Assembly (NCBI GenBank): GCA_016197305.1
Contig: JACPVZ010000078.1
Span: forward strand, 1-45,584
Direction: 5' to 3'
Source of the DNA: Nitrosomonadales bacterium
Lineage (GTDB): Bacteria > Pseudomonadota > Gammaproteobacteria > Burkholderiales > Gallionellaceae
DNA: 45,584 bases
The notes beneath the pieces were generated by a model that was not told where the DNA came from, ran no database searches, and worked only from the letters and a program-made list of their open reading frames with translations. Below, piece by piece: positions 33,232 to 42,349 of this stretch. The translations under genes were made by a program, and so were the position numbers. Positions within the stretch are counted from its first letter, which is position 1. Each line of letters starts with the position of its first letter.

Positions 33232-35945
33232 TGCCAGCTGCGATCGCGCCTGTTATCGTCGTCGAAGACGATGCGCAATACGCCGGCTGGCTGCAGAGCG
33301 TGCTGGAAAATGCCGGTTACCGTGTCGAGGTGTATGCCGACACCGGGGCTTTTCGTGACGCCCTGACACATGCGCCGCATGCGGCGCTGGCGGTGATCAT
33401 GGACATGATGTTCTCGGAAGGCGAGGATGCCGGCGCGCGACTCGTCGCCGAGCTGAAGGAGTCGTCTCTCAAGGAGGTGCCGGTGATTTTTGTGTCGGCG
33501 CGGCGGGACATGGAGGCCAGGCTGGCCGCACACCGTGCCGGCGCCGTCAGCTACCTGACCAAACCGGTAGACACCGAACACCTGTTGGGCGTGATAGGCG
33601 GATTTGTGGATCATGAACAAATACAACCCTATCGCGTGCTGCTGGTCGATGACTCCAGGTCGCAGCTCGCTTTTCATGCCCATGTTTTGCGCACCGCCGG
33701 CATGGAGGTGCGCGAAACGGATAACCCGATGCTGGTGTACGACATCCTGGAAGATTTTGCCGCCGAGATAGTGTTGCTGGACATGTACATGCCGCAATGC
33801 AGCGGCGTTGAGCTGGCAAGCATGTTGCGCGACGACCGTCGCTATGAGGGAATTCCGATTGTCTATCTGTCGAGCGAGACGAGCATTGCGCGGCAAGTGC
33901 AGGCGCTGGGCAGCGGAGGCGATCACTTTCTGGTCAAGCCGGCCGATCCGGAGCAGCTGGTTACGGTCGTTCTGAAGCGCGCGCGGCAGTTCCGCCGCGC
34001 CAACGAGATGGAGGAGCAGTTGCGTGCCGCGCAATATGCGCAGGAACGCAAGCGGGAGGCGCTGGACGCGCATGCGATTGTCAGCATCGCGGATGTCGGC
34101 GGCAACATCATTTACGTCAATGACAAATTCTGTCATATCAGCGGCTATACACGCGAGGAGCTGATGGGCAGCAATCACCGCATCATCAAATCCGGTGTCC
34201 ACTCTGCCGGGTTCTACGCGGACATGTGGCATACCATTACCGGTGGTGACATCTGGCAGGGCGAGGTGTGCAACCGGGCCAAGGATGGCAGACTGTACTG
34301 GGTGGAAAGCACCATCGTGCCGTTTCTGGACGAGCACGGATTGCCCTACCAATACATCTCGATGCGCACCGATGTCACCCGGCTCAAGCATTCTGAATCC
34401 GAAAAGGAACAGACGCTGGGGCGCCTCGAAGAAGCGCAGGCACGCGCGCAACTGGGCAACTGGACGGCCGACATGCTGACCGGCGCACTGCACTGGTCGA
34501 AGGAGATATTCCATATCTTCGGCCATGACCCGGACGGTTTCACGCCCAGTGTCGAGGCTTTCCTGCGCGCCATTCACCCCGACGATGTCGAACTGGTCAA
34601 GGAGAGCGAGCGGCGTGCCGCCACCACCGGCCAACACGACGTGGTGCATCGCATCGTCCGCCCCGACGGCGAAATCCGCTATGTGCATGAACTGGCCCGT
34701 GGTGAGTTCGATGCACAGGGGCGGCTGGTCCGGTTGTCCGGCACCGTGCAGGATGTGACCGAGCTGAAAATGGCCGAAATTGAGCTGTTGCAGGCGAAGG
34801 AACAGGCCGAGGCTGCGAGCCGAACCAAGAGCGAGTTCCTGGCCAGCATGAGCCATGAGCTGCGCACCCCGCTGAACGCGATACTGGGCTTCTCGCAGTT
34901 GCTGGACATGGATGCCGATCTGAATCAGGAGAATCGTGGTCATGCACGGGAAATCCAGCGCGCCGGGCAGCATTTGCTGGCACTGGTCAACGACATGATC
35001 GATCTGGCCCGTATCGAGGCAGGCAAGCTCGAATTGTCGATAGAGCCGGTGCAGATCGCCTCGGTGATGGAGGAGAGCCTGTCGATGATGGAATCGCTGG
35101 CCCGGAAATCCGGCATCAGGCTGATCGAGAAACGCTGTGAGAAAGACGACCTCACGGTGCATGCCGATTATGTCCGCCTGCGCCAGGCGCTGTTCAACCT
35201 GCTTTCCAACGCGATCAAGTACAACCGGCCTGAAGGCAGCGTCTGCCTGGCCTGTACTTGCGATGCTGGCCGTTTGCGGATCAGCGTGGCCGATACCGGC
35301 CCCGGCATCCCGCTGGATATGCAGGCGCGCATTTTCAACGCCTTCGACCGGCTGGGCGAGGAACGCGGCGATGTGGAAGGCACCGGCATCGGCCTGGTGA
35401 TCACAAAGCGCATTGTCGAGGCGATGGGCGGACGCGTGGGTTTCGAGAGCACGCCGGGGCAGGGCAGCACTTTCTGGATAGAGCTCGCGCTGGGCAGCGG
35501 CGCAGCCGAGCAGATCGCCGCTCCTGCTGTCGTTGCCGCGCTCACTCAAACCGGTAAGCACAGGATTAAATGCAAGGTGCTGTATGTCGAAGACAACCCG
35601 ATGAACGTCCGCCTGATGCAGCAGATCATGTCTGCCCGCAAGCAGCTGGCATTGATGCTCGCGGATACCGCCGAAAGCGGCATCGCGCATGCGCAAGCCG
35701 AGTTGCCCGGGTTGATCCTGATGGACATCAACCTGCCCGGCATGGATGGCTATGCTGCGCTGGAGGCGCTCAAGGCCGATGCGCGCACGGCGGCGATTCC
35801 GGTCATCGCGATCAGCGCCAATGCGATGAAAGGCGACCGGGAGCGCGGCCTGGAGGCGGGCTTTTGCGAATATCTGATCAAGCCGCTGGATGTGGCGCAG
35901 TTCCTGGCGATACTCGATCAGTTTTTTGATGTCCCCAAGGAGTGA
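33228..35945 (+). CDS. Hybrid sensor histidine kinase REC-REC-PAS-PAS-HK-REC
   Basis: A cytoplasmic kinase of 905 residues with no membrane helix. Domains in order: receiver 1 (8-130, IVVEDDAQ and VIMDMMFSEGEDAG), receiver 2 (136-255, LLVDDSRS and VLLDMYMPQCSG), PAS 1 (about 275-390), PAS 2 (about 400-515, HPDDVELVKESE), HisKA with phospho-His in SMSHELRTPLNAILGFS (about 540-555), HATPase with NLLSNAIKYNRPEG, DTGPGIP and GTGIGLVITK (640-755), and receiver 3 (779-900, LYVEDNPMN and LILMDINLPGMDG). All three receivers keep the Asp. It starts within the small ORF stop and is followed by a binding-protein gene, so it probably belongs to a shared phosphorelay. ATG at 33231 is an alternative. Confidence 0.94.
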   Translation: MMPAAIAPVIVVEDDAQYAGWLQSVLENAGYRVEVYADTGAFRDALTHAPHAALAVIMDMMFSEGEDAGARLVAELKESSLKEVPVIFVSARRDMEARLAAHRAGAVSYLTKPVDTEHLLGVIGGFVDHEQIQPYRVLLVDDSRSQLAFHAHVLRTAGMEVRETDNPMLVYDILEDFAAEIVLLDMYMPQCSGVELASMLRDDRRYEGIPIVYLSSETSIARQVQALGSGGDHFLVKPADPEQLVTVVLKRARQFRRANEMEEQLRAAQYAQERKREALDAHAIVSIADVGGNIIYVNDKFCHISGYTREELMGSNHRIIKSGVHSAGFYADMWHTITGGDIWQGEVCNRAKDGRLYWVESTIVPFLDEHGLPYQYISMRTDVTRLKHSESEKEQTLGRLEEAQARAQLGNWTADMLTGALHWSKEIFHIFGHDPDGFTPSVEAFLRAIHPDDVELVKESERRAATTGQHDVVHRIVRPDGEIRYVHELARGEFDAQGRLVRLSGTVQDVTELKMAEIELLQAKEQAEAASRTKSEFLASMSHELRTPLNAILGFSQLLDMDADLNQENRGHAREIQRAGQHLLALVNDMIDLARIEAGKLELSIEPVQIASVMEESLSMMESLARKSGIRLIEKRCEKDDLTVHADYVRLRQALFNLLSNAIKYNRPEGSVCLACTCDAGRLRISVADTGPGIPLDMQARIFNAFDRLGEERGDVEGTGIGLVITKRIVEAMGGRVGFESTPGQGSTFWIELALGSGAAEQIAAPAVVAALTQTGKHRIKCKVLYVEDNPMNVRLMQQIMSARKQLALMLADTAESGIAHAQAELPGLILMDINLPGMDGYAALEALKADARTAAIPVIAISANAMKGDRERGLEAGFCEYLIKPLDVAQFLAILDQFFDVPKE

Positions 35946-35948
35946 TTG

Positions 35949-37208
35949 ATGCAGGCCGAGCAAGCCCCTGAACATGGCCGAGTGTCGACGAGATTCAAGC
36001 CTGTGCTTCTTGTCGGCGGGCTGCTGGTGGTGTTGGCTGTCTATGGCCTATGGGGGCAGCCGACGGCCAGCAAGCCGGTCCGGATCGGCGTGCTGCACTC
36101 TCTCACCGGCACGATGGCGTCGAGCGAAGCGAAGCTGGTGGATGCGCTTCATCTGGCGATAGAGGAAGCCAATGCCGCGGGCGGCATCAACGGGCGAAAG
36201 ATAGAGGCATCGGTGGTGGATTGCCGCTCCGATGCGGCTTATTGCGCACAGCAGGCCGAGCGTCTGATCGTGGAAGAAAAAGTCAGCGCATTGTTCGGCT
36301 GCTGGACCTCGGTATGCCGCAAGGCCGTTAAACCCATCGTCGAAAAACATCGTCATCTGTTGTTCTACCCGCTGCAGTACGAAGGGCTGGAGCAGTCGCA
36401 CGATATTGTTTACACCGGTGCGGCACCCAACCAGCAGCTGATCCCGATGGTGAACTGGGCGTTGCAGAATTATGGCAAGCGTGCCTACCTGATCGGGTCG
36501 GATTATGTGTTCCCGCGCGTTGCCCACCAGACCGCGAAAAAATTGTTGCTGGCGCATGACGGAAAGCTGGTCGCGGAACGCTACGTGCCGCTGGGAGAGC
36601 GGGATTTCAGCGCGCTGGCACGCGATATCGCGGCGCAACATCCGGATTTTGTGCTGAACACGCTGAACGGCGACAGCAACCAGCATTTTTTCCGCGCCTT
36701 GCACCAGGCGGGAGTGCGTGCCGAGGATATCCCGGTGTTCTCCACCAGCATCGCCGAGACGGAACTGGCGGCGATCGGGCCGGAGCTGGTCGCGGGGCAT
36801 TATGCGGCGTGGAATTATTTCCAGAGCCTGCCGGGTGAAGAGAACCGCGCCTTCGTCGAGGCCTTTCGTCGCCGCTTCGGTCAGCAGCGGGTGCTGGACG
36901 ACCCGATGGAGGCTTCTTACATCGGGATGCGGTTGTGGGTGAATGCGCAGCGCAGCGCGGGCACGCTGGATATGGCGACCGTCAAGATGGCGCTGGGGCA
37001 GCAGACGTTGGCGGCGCCGGAAGGCATCGTGGCGGTGGATGCCGACACGCGGCATCTGTGGAAGCCGGTGCGCATCGGTCGCGCACGCGCCGATGGCCAG
37101 TTCGAGATCGTCTGGGAGTCGGGGCACGGCATCAAGCCAGCCCCCGTTCCATACTTTATTCCCTATGCAGAATTGAAAAACCTGACGGCAAGCGGGAGCG
37201 CGCAATGA
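35949..37208 (+). CDS. UrtA/AmiC-type periplasmic substrate-binding protein without transporter
   Basis: A 419-residue type I periplasmic binding protein close to urea/short-chain amide binders: RIGVLHSLTGTMASSEAKLVDA, LFGCWTSVCRKAVKPIVE, LFYPLQYEGLEQS and GSDYVFPR are family hallmarks. A hydrophobic helix near residues 17-37 anchors or exports it; no lipobox is seen. The ATG at 35949 follows AAGGAG; the TTG at 35946 is less likely. No ABC permease or ATPase genes for uptake follow. It sits between two sensor kinases and overlaps the next one by ATGA, so it is more likely a ligand receptor for the kinase system than a transport protein. Ligand (urea, amide or amino acid) is by resemblance only. 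Confidence 0.9.
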   Translation: MQAEQAPEHGRVSTRFKPVLLVGGLLVVLAVYGLWGQPTASKPVRIGVLHSLTGTMASSEAKLVDALHLAIEEANAAGGINGRKIEASVVDCRSDAAYCAQQAERLIVEEKVSALFGCWTSVCRKAVKPIVEKHRHLLFYPLQYEGLEQSHDIVYTGAAPNQQLIPMVNWALQNYGKRAYLIGSDYVFPRVAHQTAKKLLLAHDGKLVAERYVPLGERDFSALARDIAAQHPDFVLNTLNGDSNQHFFRALHQAGVRAEDIPVFSTSIAETELAAIGPELVAGHYAAWNYFQSLPGEENRAFVEAFRRRFGQQRVLDDPMEASYIGMRLWVNAQRSAGTLDMATVKMALGQQTLAAPEGIVAVDADTRHLWKPVRIGRARADGQFEIVWESGHGIKPAPVPYFIPYAELKNLTASGSAQ

Positions 37209-40200
37209 AAATATCCACGCGTCTGGTTTTGTCGTTCATGCTGGCGGCGGTGCTGCCGCTGGCGTTGTTCAGCTATTTTAATTTGCAGCAGGACGAGGCG
37301 ACGCTGCGCACAGAGGCGCTGGGCAGGATGTCGGATCTGGCCGACAAGAAGACGATGCAGGTCAAGAGCTATCTCGCCGAACGGCTGCAGGATGCAGCGT
37401 TCCTGGCGCGTACCCCGGAGGTGATGGAAGGGCTGGCGAACCTGTCGAGAGAATATCCCAGGCGCAACGCGGCGGGGTATATCCGAGAAAATGACGGTCT
37501 GCACCGGTATTTCAGCCGCTATGTCGAAGAGCGCGCGCTGTTCCATGACATGTTGCTGATCAACCCGCAGGGGGAGATCGTCTATAGCCAGAAGCACGAA
37601 GCCGACTTCGCCACCAACCTGTCCAGCGGGCCGTGGCGCGGTTCGCAATTGGCGCGCGCTTTTCGCGACGCCTGCATGACGCTGGAGCCGGTGTTCTCCG
37701 GTTACGAGAGCTACCAGCCGTCATCCGCCCCGGCGGTGTTCATCGCCGTACCCGTCATGGTGGGTGGGAAGTTCAAGGGGGTGATCGCGGCGCAGCTCGA
37801 CAACAGGCTGTTCTACCAGGTCGCAACCGATGCGACCGGGCTGGGAGTGAGCGGCGAAGCCGCGTTCGCGCAGTGGGATGGCGAGGAGATGCTGTACACC
37901 ACGCCGCTCAAATACCAAGCCGATGCCGCGATGCGACTCCGGATCGGGCAGCAGGAAGCCAGGCCGACACCGATGTTCGGCGCGCTCTCCGGCAATTCCG
38001 GCGCGGGGGTAAACCCCGATTATCGCGGCACGCAAGTGGTGGCCGCATGGCGTTATCTGCCGGAGCTGGATTGGGGGATGGTGGTCAAGATCGACGCGGA
38101 CGAGGTGTTTGCATCCATCTATCGGCAGCGCAGCTTGATGCAGAGCGTATTGTTCGGATTGTTGCTGTTCTCCGGGTTGCTGGGATACCTGTTCGCCCGC
38201 CAGTTCAGCGTGCCGCTGCGGGGGCTGGCGCAGACTGCCGATGCGCTGGCCCAGGGCAACATGGGCGTACGGGCAGACGAATCCGCGACGGGTGAACTGG
38301 GCTTGTTCGCCCGCACCTTCAACCGCATGGCTGACAAGCTGCAAGAGTTGCACCGCACGCAGGAAGCGCGCATCGAGCAGCGTACCGCCGAGCTTGCACA
38401 GCGTGTGCAGGAGTTGCGTGTCAAGGACGAAGCCATCGCCTCCTCGATCAATGCGATCGCGCTTGCCGGACTGGACGGCAAGATTTTTTATGTCAACCGG
38501 GCATTCGTCGAGCTGTGGCGCTTGCCGGCCCCGGAAGACGCCATCGGGCGCTCGCCGGCCGAATTCTGGGATGAGCCGCAACAGGCGCGGGCGGTGATGG
38601 AGGCGCTGCAACAGCAGGGTCGCTGGCGGGGCGAATTAACGGCGCACCTGCATGACGGCACACTGGCGGTGATGCAGTTGTCGGGGTGCATGGTGAGGGA
38701 CGAACATGGTGAGCCGATGTGCATGATGGGCTCGTTCGTCGATGTTACGGAGCGCAAGCGCATCGAACTGGCTTTGCAAGGCGAGCGCGACTTTGCCAAA
38801 CATCTGCTCGAAGCGGCACCGGTGATCATCCTGCTGCTCGATACACGGGGGGCTATCCAGCACGTCAATCCCTATTTCGAGCAGCTTACCGGCTACCGGG
38901 TGGGCGAGGTGACAGGCAAGGAATGGCTGGCCACTTTCCTGCCGGAACGCGACCGGGATCATGTCTGTACGCTGCTCCAGGCGGTATTGAATGAAGCCAG
39001 GATGAGCGGCAATGTCAGCCACATCGTCACGCGCAGCGGCGCGGAGCGCAAGATCGAATGGAACACACAGCCGATGCGCGATGCGCAGGGCAAGGTCACG
39101 GGCATGTTGTGCATAGGCCAAGATGTGACCGAACGCGTGACGAACGAAAACTTGCTGCGTATCAGCGCGGAACGCCTGAACGAAGCGCAGCGCATCGCCC
39201 GGGTGGGCAGCTGGGAGCTGGATCTGGTACGAGGCGCGCTGAGCTGGACGGATGAAATATTCCGCCTGTTCGAGATCGACCAGGGCAAATTTTCCGCAAC
39301 CTATGAGGCCTTTCTCAACGCGATCCATCCCGACGACCGCGACATGGTCAACGAGGCTTATACCCATTCGCTGGAGACCCGCGCACCCTACGAGATCGAG
39401 CACCGCCTGCTGATGAGCGATGGCCGGATCAAGTGGGTCGAGGAGCGCTGCTCGTCGGAGTTTGATGACGATGGCAAGCCGCTGCGCTCGGTCGGCACAG
39501 TGCAGGACATCACCGAGCGCAAGCGCTACGAGGCTGAGCTGATGCGTTTCAACGAGGAGCTGGAGCATCGTGTGGCGCAGCGTACCGCGTTGTTGCAGGC
39601 CGCAAAGGAAGAAGCCGAGGTGGCCAGCCGCAGCAAGAGCCTGTTCCTGACCAGCATGAGTCATGAACTGCGCACCCCGCTCAATGCCATCCTTGGCTAT
39701 GCGCAACTGATGCAGCTCGATAGCGATCTGCCGGCGCATGTGATCGAGAATGCGCGGGAGATCAGGAGCGCCGGGGATTATTTGCTGGTGCTGCTGAACG
39801 ATGTGCTCGATCTGGCGCGCATCGAATCCGGGCGCATGGAGATACAGGTCGAATCTTTCAGGCTGTCCGAGGTGCTGGCCCAGTGTCATGCGCAAAACAG
39901 CCAGGCCGCGCGCGCGCGCAACATTGCGCTGGTGGATCAGCGCGGTTGCGATGCGACCGATGTCGTGGCGGACCGCCGCCGCACGCTGCAAGTATTGAAC
40001 AACCTGGTCTCGAATGCGATCAAGTACAACCGCGAGGGCGGGAGCGTCAGGATATCCTGCGGCGCCGGGATGGAAGGACGCATCAGGATCGCGGTGACGG
40101 ATACCGGAGCAGGCATCGCGCCCAGCCTGCAGGCGCAGCTCTTCCAGCCGTTTAACCGGCTGGGGGCGGAGATGGGCAAGATACAGGGAACCGGTGTCGG

Positions 40201-42349
40201 TCTGGCCATCTCGCGTCGCCTGATCGAAGCGATGGACGGGAGTATCGGTGTGGACAGCGTCCAGGGCGAGGGCAGTACTTTCTGGGTGGAATTGCCGACC
40301 GAGCGACGGGCGGTTGCACGGCATGAGCAGATGCCGCAGCGTGCGGCGCCGAACAAGGTACCGCGGGTGCTGGTGGCCGAGGATTATGCGCCGAACCAGA
40401 ATTTGCTGCGTGTGCAGTTGCAGGCGTTGGGATGCGAGGTGGAGCTTGCATCCGATGGCGCCGAGGCGCTGAGCAAGTATCGCACCGGCCGTTATGACCT
40501 GGTGCTCACCGACCTGAATATGCCGAAGATGGATGGAACGGCATTAGCGATGGCGATACGGGAAGACGAAGCCATCCGTGGCGGACATGTCCCGATCGTC
40601 GCAATCACTGCGGCAGCGGTTTCTTCCGAGCTGAAGCGTTGCCGTGCGGCAGGCATGGACGACACGCTGACCAAGCCGCTCGCGCTGGACAAGCTGCGTG
40701 ACACGCTGTCGCGCTGGCTGGGGGCGGCGGTGGCTCAGGCTGCATTCGATCAGGAGCAGGCCGCCAAGGAAGGCGGCGATGCTGTGCTGAATCTCGATCA
40801 TCTGTACCGTGCGATCGGCCATGCCAATTTCGGCGAGGCGCGCAGTCTGCTGGACACCTTCATCAGCAGCGCTGCCAAGGGATTGGCACAACTGGACAAA
40901 CAACCGGGCGATCTGGTTGCGGTGTCGCACGAGATGCACAGACAGAAATCATCGGCGTTGACCATGGGCGCGCTGCACTATGCCCAGCTGGCGGATGATC
41001 TGGAATGGCGCAGCAAGGGCGGAGACGTTGCCGGCCTGGCAGGTGGCCTGGCAGCGTTGCGCGATGCGCTGGGCCAGATCAAGCTGGCTGTGGAGCATCT
41101 TCAGGAAGACGGCGAGACCGGGCTGCCTCGGGAAATGGATGCCGCGGTGATCAACCACCGTTCCGCATTGGTCGTAGACGACGATCCGGTGGTGTTGCAG
41201 CAGATCACCAGCCTGCTGGGCAGGCTGGGCATGACCAAAGTGCTGGTCGCCGGGAATGGAGCTGAGGCCATCCGGGTGCTGGCCGAGTGCGCAGGCAAGG
41301 TCGAGGTGCTGTTCTGTGACCTGAACATGCCGGAAATGGACGGGGTCGAGCTGATCCGCGAGTTCGGACGGAGGGGGTTTGACGGTGGCGTGATCCTGAT
41401 CAGCGGTGAGGATGAAAAGGTGTTGAGCACGGTTGGCAGGCTGGCCGAGCTGCAGGGGCTGCGTGTATTGGGGCAGTTATGCAAGCCGCTGACACCCGCG
41501 CAGATCGTTCCGATTCTTAACCATCCGGCGACACGCCGCAGAGTACAGCGCCCGGCGCTGGTTCTGCCCGCGGTATCGCCGGATGCAATACGCGCCGGCA
41601 TGGCCGGAAACGAATTCGCGATCTGGTTTCAGCCCAAGGTGGATTCCTCCGGGCTGCGCGCACTCGGGGTCGAGGCGCTGGCGCGCTGGAGGCAACGGGA
41701 TGGGCGTTTCATTTCGCCGGAAATATTTATCACCGTTGCCGAGCAGGAGGGGGTGATCGGCGAGTTGTCGCAGCACCTGCTTGCGCTGGCATTGACCGAG
41801 GGCGCGAGGCTGTTCGAGGCCGGATTCCCGCTGGAGATCGCGGTCAACCTTTCCGGGAGATGGTTGAGCGATTTGAATCTGCCGGACTTTATCCTCAAGC
41901 AAACGCTGGCAGCCCATCTGAAAGTCGATCACGTGATGCTGGAAGTGACCGAAACCGGGGTGATGGAAGACCTGACGACGGCGCTGGATGTGTTGACCCG
42001 GCTGCGCCTGAAGGGGTTCGGGTTGTCGATAGACGATTTCGGCATCGGCTATTCGTCTTTCGAGCAGCTTAGCCGCATTCCCTTCACCGAGATGAAGCTG
42101 GATCGCAGCTTTGTCTCGATGGCCAATCATGACAGGGCGGCGCGGGCTATCCTGGAAGGAAGCATGGACATGGCGCGCAAGCTGGGGCTTTCCACCGTGG
42201 CCGAGGGGGTGGAGACCGAACAGGATCTGGAACTGGTGCGCACGCTGGGTTGCGAACGGGTGCAGGGGTATCTGATTGCCCGGCCCATGCCGGTGGAGGA
42301 GCTGATCGACTGGCTGCGCAGCGAAAAAAATACCGGGATGGAATCATGA
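37205..42349 (+). CDS. Giant hybrid histidine kinase with Hpt and EAL output (dCache-HAMP-PAS3-HK-REC-Hpt-REC-EAL)
   Basis: A 1714-residue membrane protein. Order: helix (about 8-27), periplasmic dCache sensor (30-300), helix (about 313-332), HAMP (about 335-385), three PAS domains (405-518, 530-645, 655-775), HisKA with SMSHELRTPLNAILGYAQ (about 820), HATPase (NNLVSNAIKYNR, GTGVGLAISRR), receiver 1 (1050-1175, LVLTDLNMPKMDG), an Hpt domain (1195-1300) with phospho-His in MHRQKSSALTMGA, receiver 2 (1317-1438, VLFCDLNMPEMDG) and an EAL domain (1462-1708). The EAL set is complete (VEALARW, VNLSG, LEVTETG, IDDFGIGYSS, MKLDRSF, EGVET), so c-di-GMP hydrolysis is expected. The start at 37205 overlaps the binding-protein stop; a frame extension to 36935 lies inside that gene and is rejected. 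Confidence 0.93.
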   Translation: MKISTRLVLSFMLAAVLPLALFSYFNLQQDEATLRTEALGRMSDLADKKTMQVKSYLAERLQDAAFLARTPEVMEGLANLSREYPRRNAAGYIRENDGLHRYFSRYVEERALFHDMLLINPQGEIVYSQKHEADFATNLSSGPWRGSQLARAFRDACMTLEPVFSGYESYQPSSAPAVFIAVPVMVGGKFKGVIAAQLDNRLFYQVATDATGLGVSGEAAFAQWDGEEMLYTTPLKYQADAAMRLRIGQQEARPTPMFGALSGNSGAGVNPDYRGTQVVAAWRYLPELDWGMVVKIDADEVFASIYRQRSLMQSVLFGLLLFSGLLGYLFARQFSVPLRGLAQTADALAQGNMGVRADESATGELGLFARTFNRMADKLQELHRTQEARIEQRTAELAQRVQELRVKDEAIASSINAIALAGLDGKIFYVNRAFVELWRLPAPEDAIGRSPAEFWDEPQQARAVMEALQQQGRWRGELTAHLHDGTLAVMQLSGCMVRDEHGEPMCMMGSFVDVTERKRIELALQGERDFAKHLLEAAPVIILLLDTRGAIQHVNPYFEQLTGYRVGEVTGKEWLATFLPERDRDHVCTLLQAVLNEARMSGNVSHIVTRSGAERKIEWNTQPMRDAQGKVTGMLCIGQDVTERVTNENLLRISAERLNEAQRIARVGSWELDLVRGALSWTDEIFRLFEIDQGKFSATYEAFLNAIHPDDRDMVNEAYTHSLETRAPYEIEHRLLMSDGRIKWVEERCSSEFDDDGKPLRSVGTVQDITERKRYEAELMRFNEELEHRVAQRTALLQAAKEEAEVASRSKSLFLTSMSHELRTPLNAILGYAQLMQLDSDLPAHVIENAREIRSAGDYLLVLLNDVLDLARIESGRMEIQVESFRLSEVLAQCHAQNSQAARARNIALVDQRGCDATDVVADRRRTLQVLNNLVSNAIKYNREGGSVRISCGAGMEGRIRIAVTDTGAGIAPSLQAQLFQPFNRLGAEMGKIQGTGVGLAISRRLIEAMDGSIGVDSVQGEGSTFWVELPTERRAVARHEQMPQRAAPNKVPRVLVAEDYAPNQNLLRVQLQALGCEVELASDGAEALSKYRTGRYDLVLTDLNMPKMDGTALAMAIREDEAIRGGHVPIVAITAAAVSSELKRCRAAGMDDTLTKPLALDKLRDTLSRWLGAAVAQAAFDQEQAAKEGGDAVLNLDHLYRAIGHANFGEARSLLDTFISSAAKGLAQLDKQPGDLVAVSHEMHRQKSSALTMGALHYAQLADDLEWRSKGGDVAGLAGGLAALRDALGQIKLAVEHLQEDGETGLPREMDAAVINHRSALVVDDDPVVLQQITSLLGRLGMTKVLVAGNGAEAIRVLAECAGKVEVLFCDLNMPEMDGVELIREFGRRGFDGGVILISGEDEKVLSTVGRLAELQGLRVLGQLCKPLTPAQIVPILNHPATRRRVQRPALVLPAVSPDAIRAGMAGNEFAIWFQPKVDSSGLRALGVEALARWRQRDGRFISPEIFITVAEQEGVIGELSQHLLALALTEGARLFEAGFPLEIAVNLSGRWLSDLNLPDFILKQTLAAHLKVDHVMLEVTETGVMEDLTTALDVLTRLRLKGFGLSIDDFGIGYSSFEQLSRIPFTEMKLDRSFVSMANHDRAARAILEGSMDMARKLGLSTVAEGVETEQDLELVRTLGCERVQGYLIARPMPVEELIDWLRSEKNTGMES

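Noticed and set aside
33207-35975. 922-codon antisense frame under the hybrid kinase
   Set aside because: It mirrors the codon pattern of the true gene in GC-rich DNA, shows no known domain and has no ribosome site.
36935-37204. N-terminal extension of the giant kinase inside the binding-protein gene
   Set aside because: The translation is Gly/Arg-rich out-of-frame sequence; ATG 37205 starts a clear membrane helix and overlaps the stop as ATGA.
38636-40324. 562-codon antisense frame under the giant kinase
   Set aside because: Shadow of the PAS and kinase domains on the plus strand; no protein-like motif.
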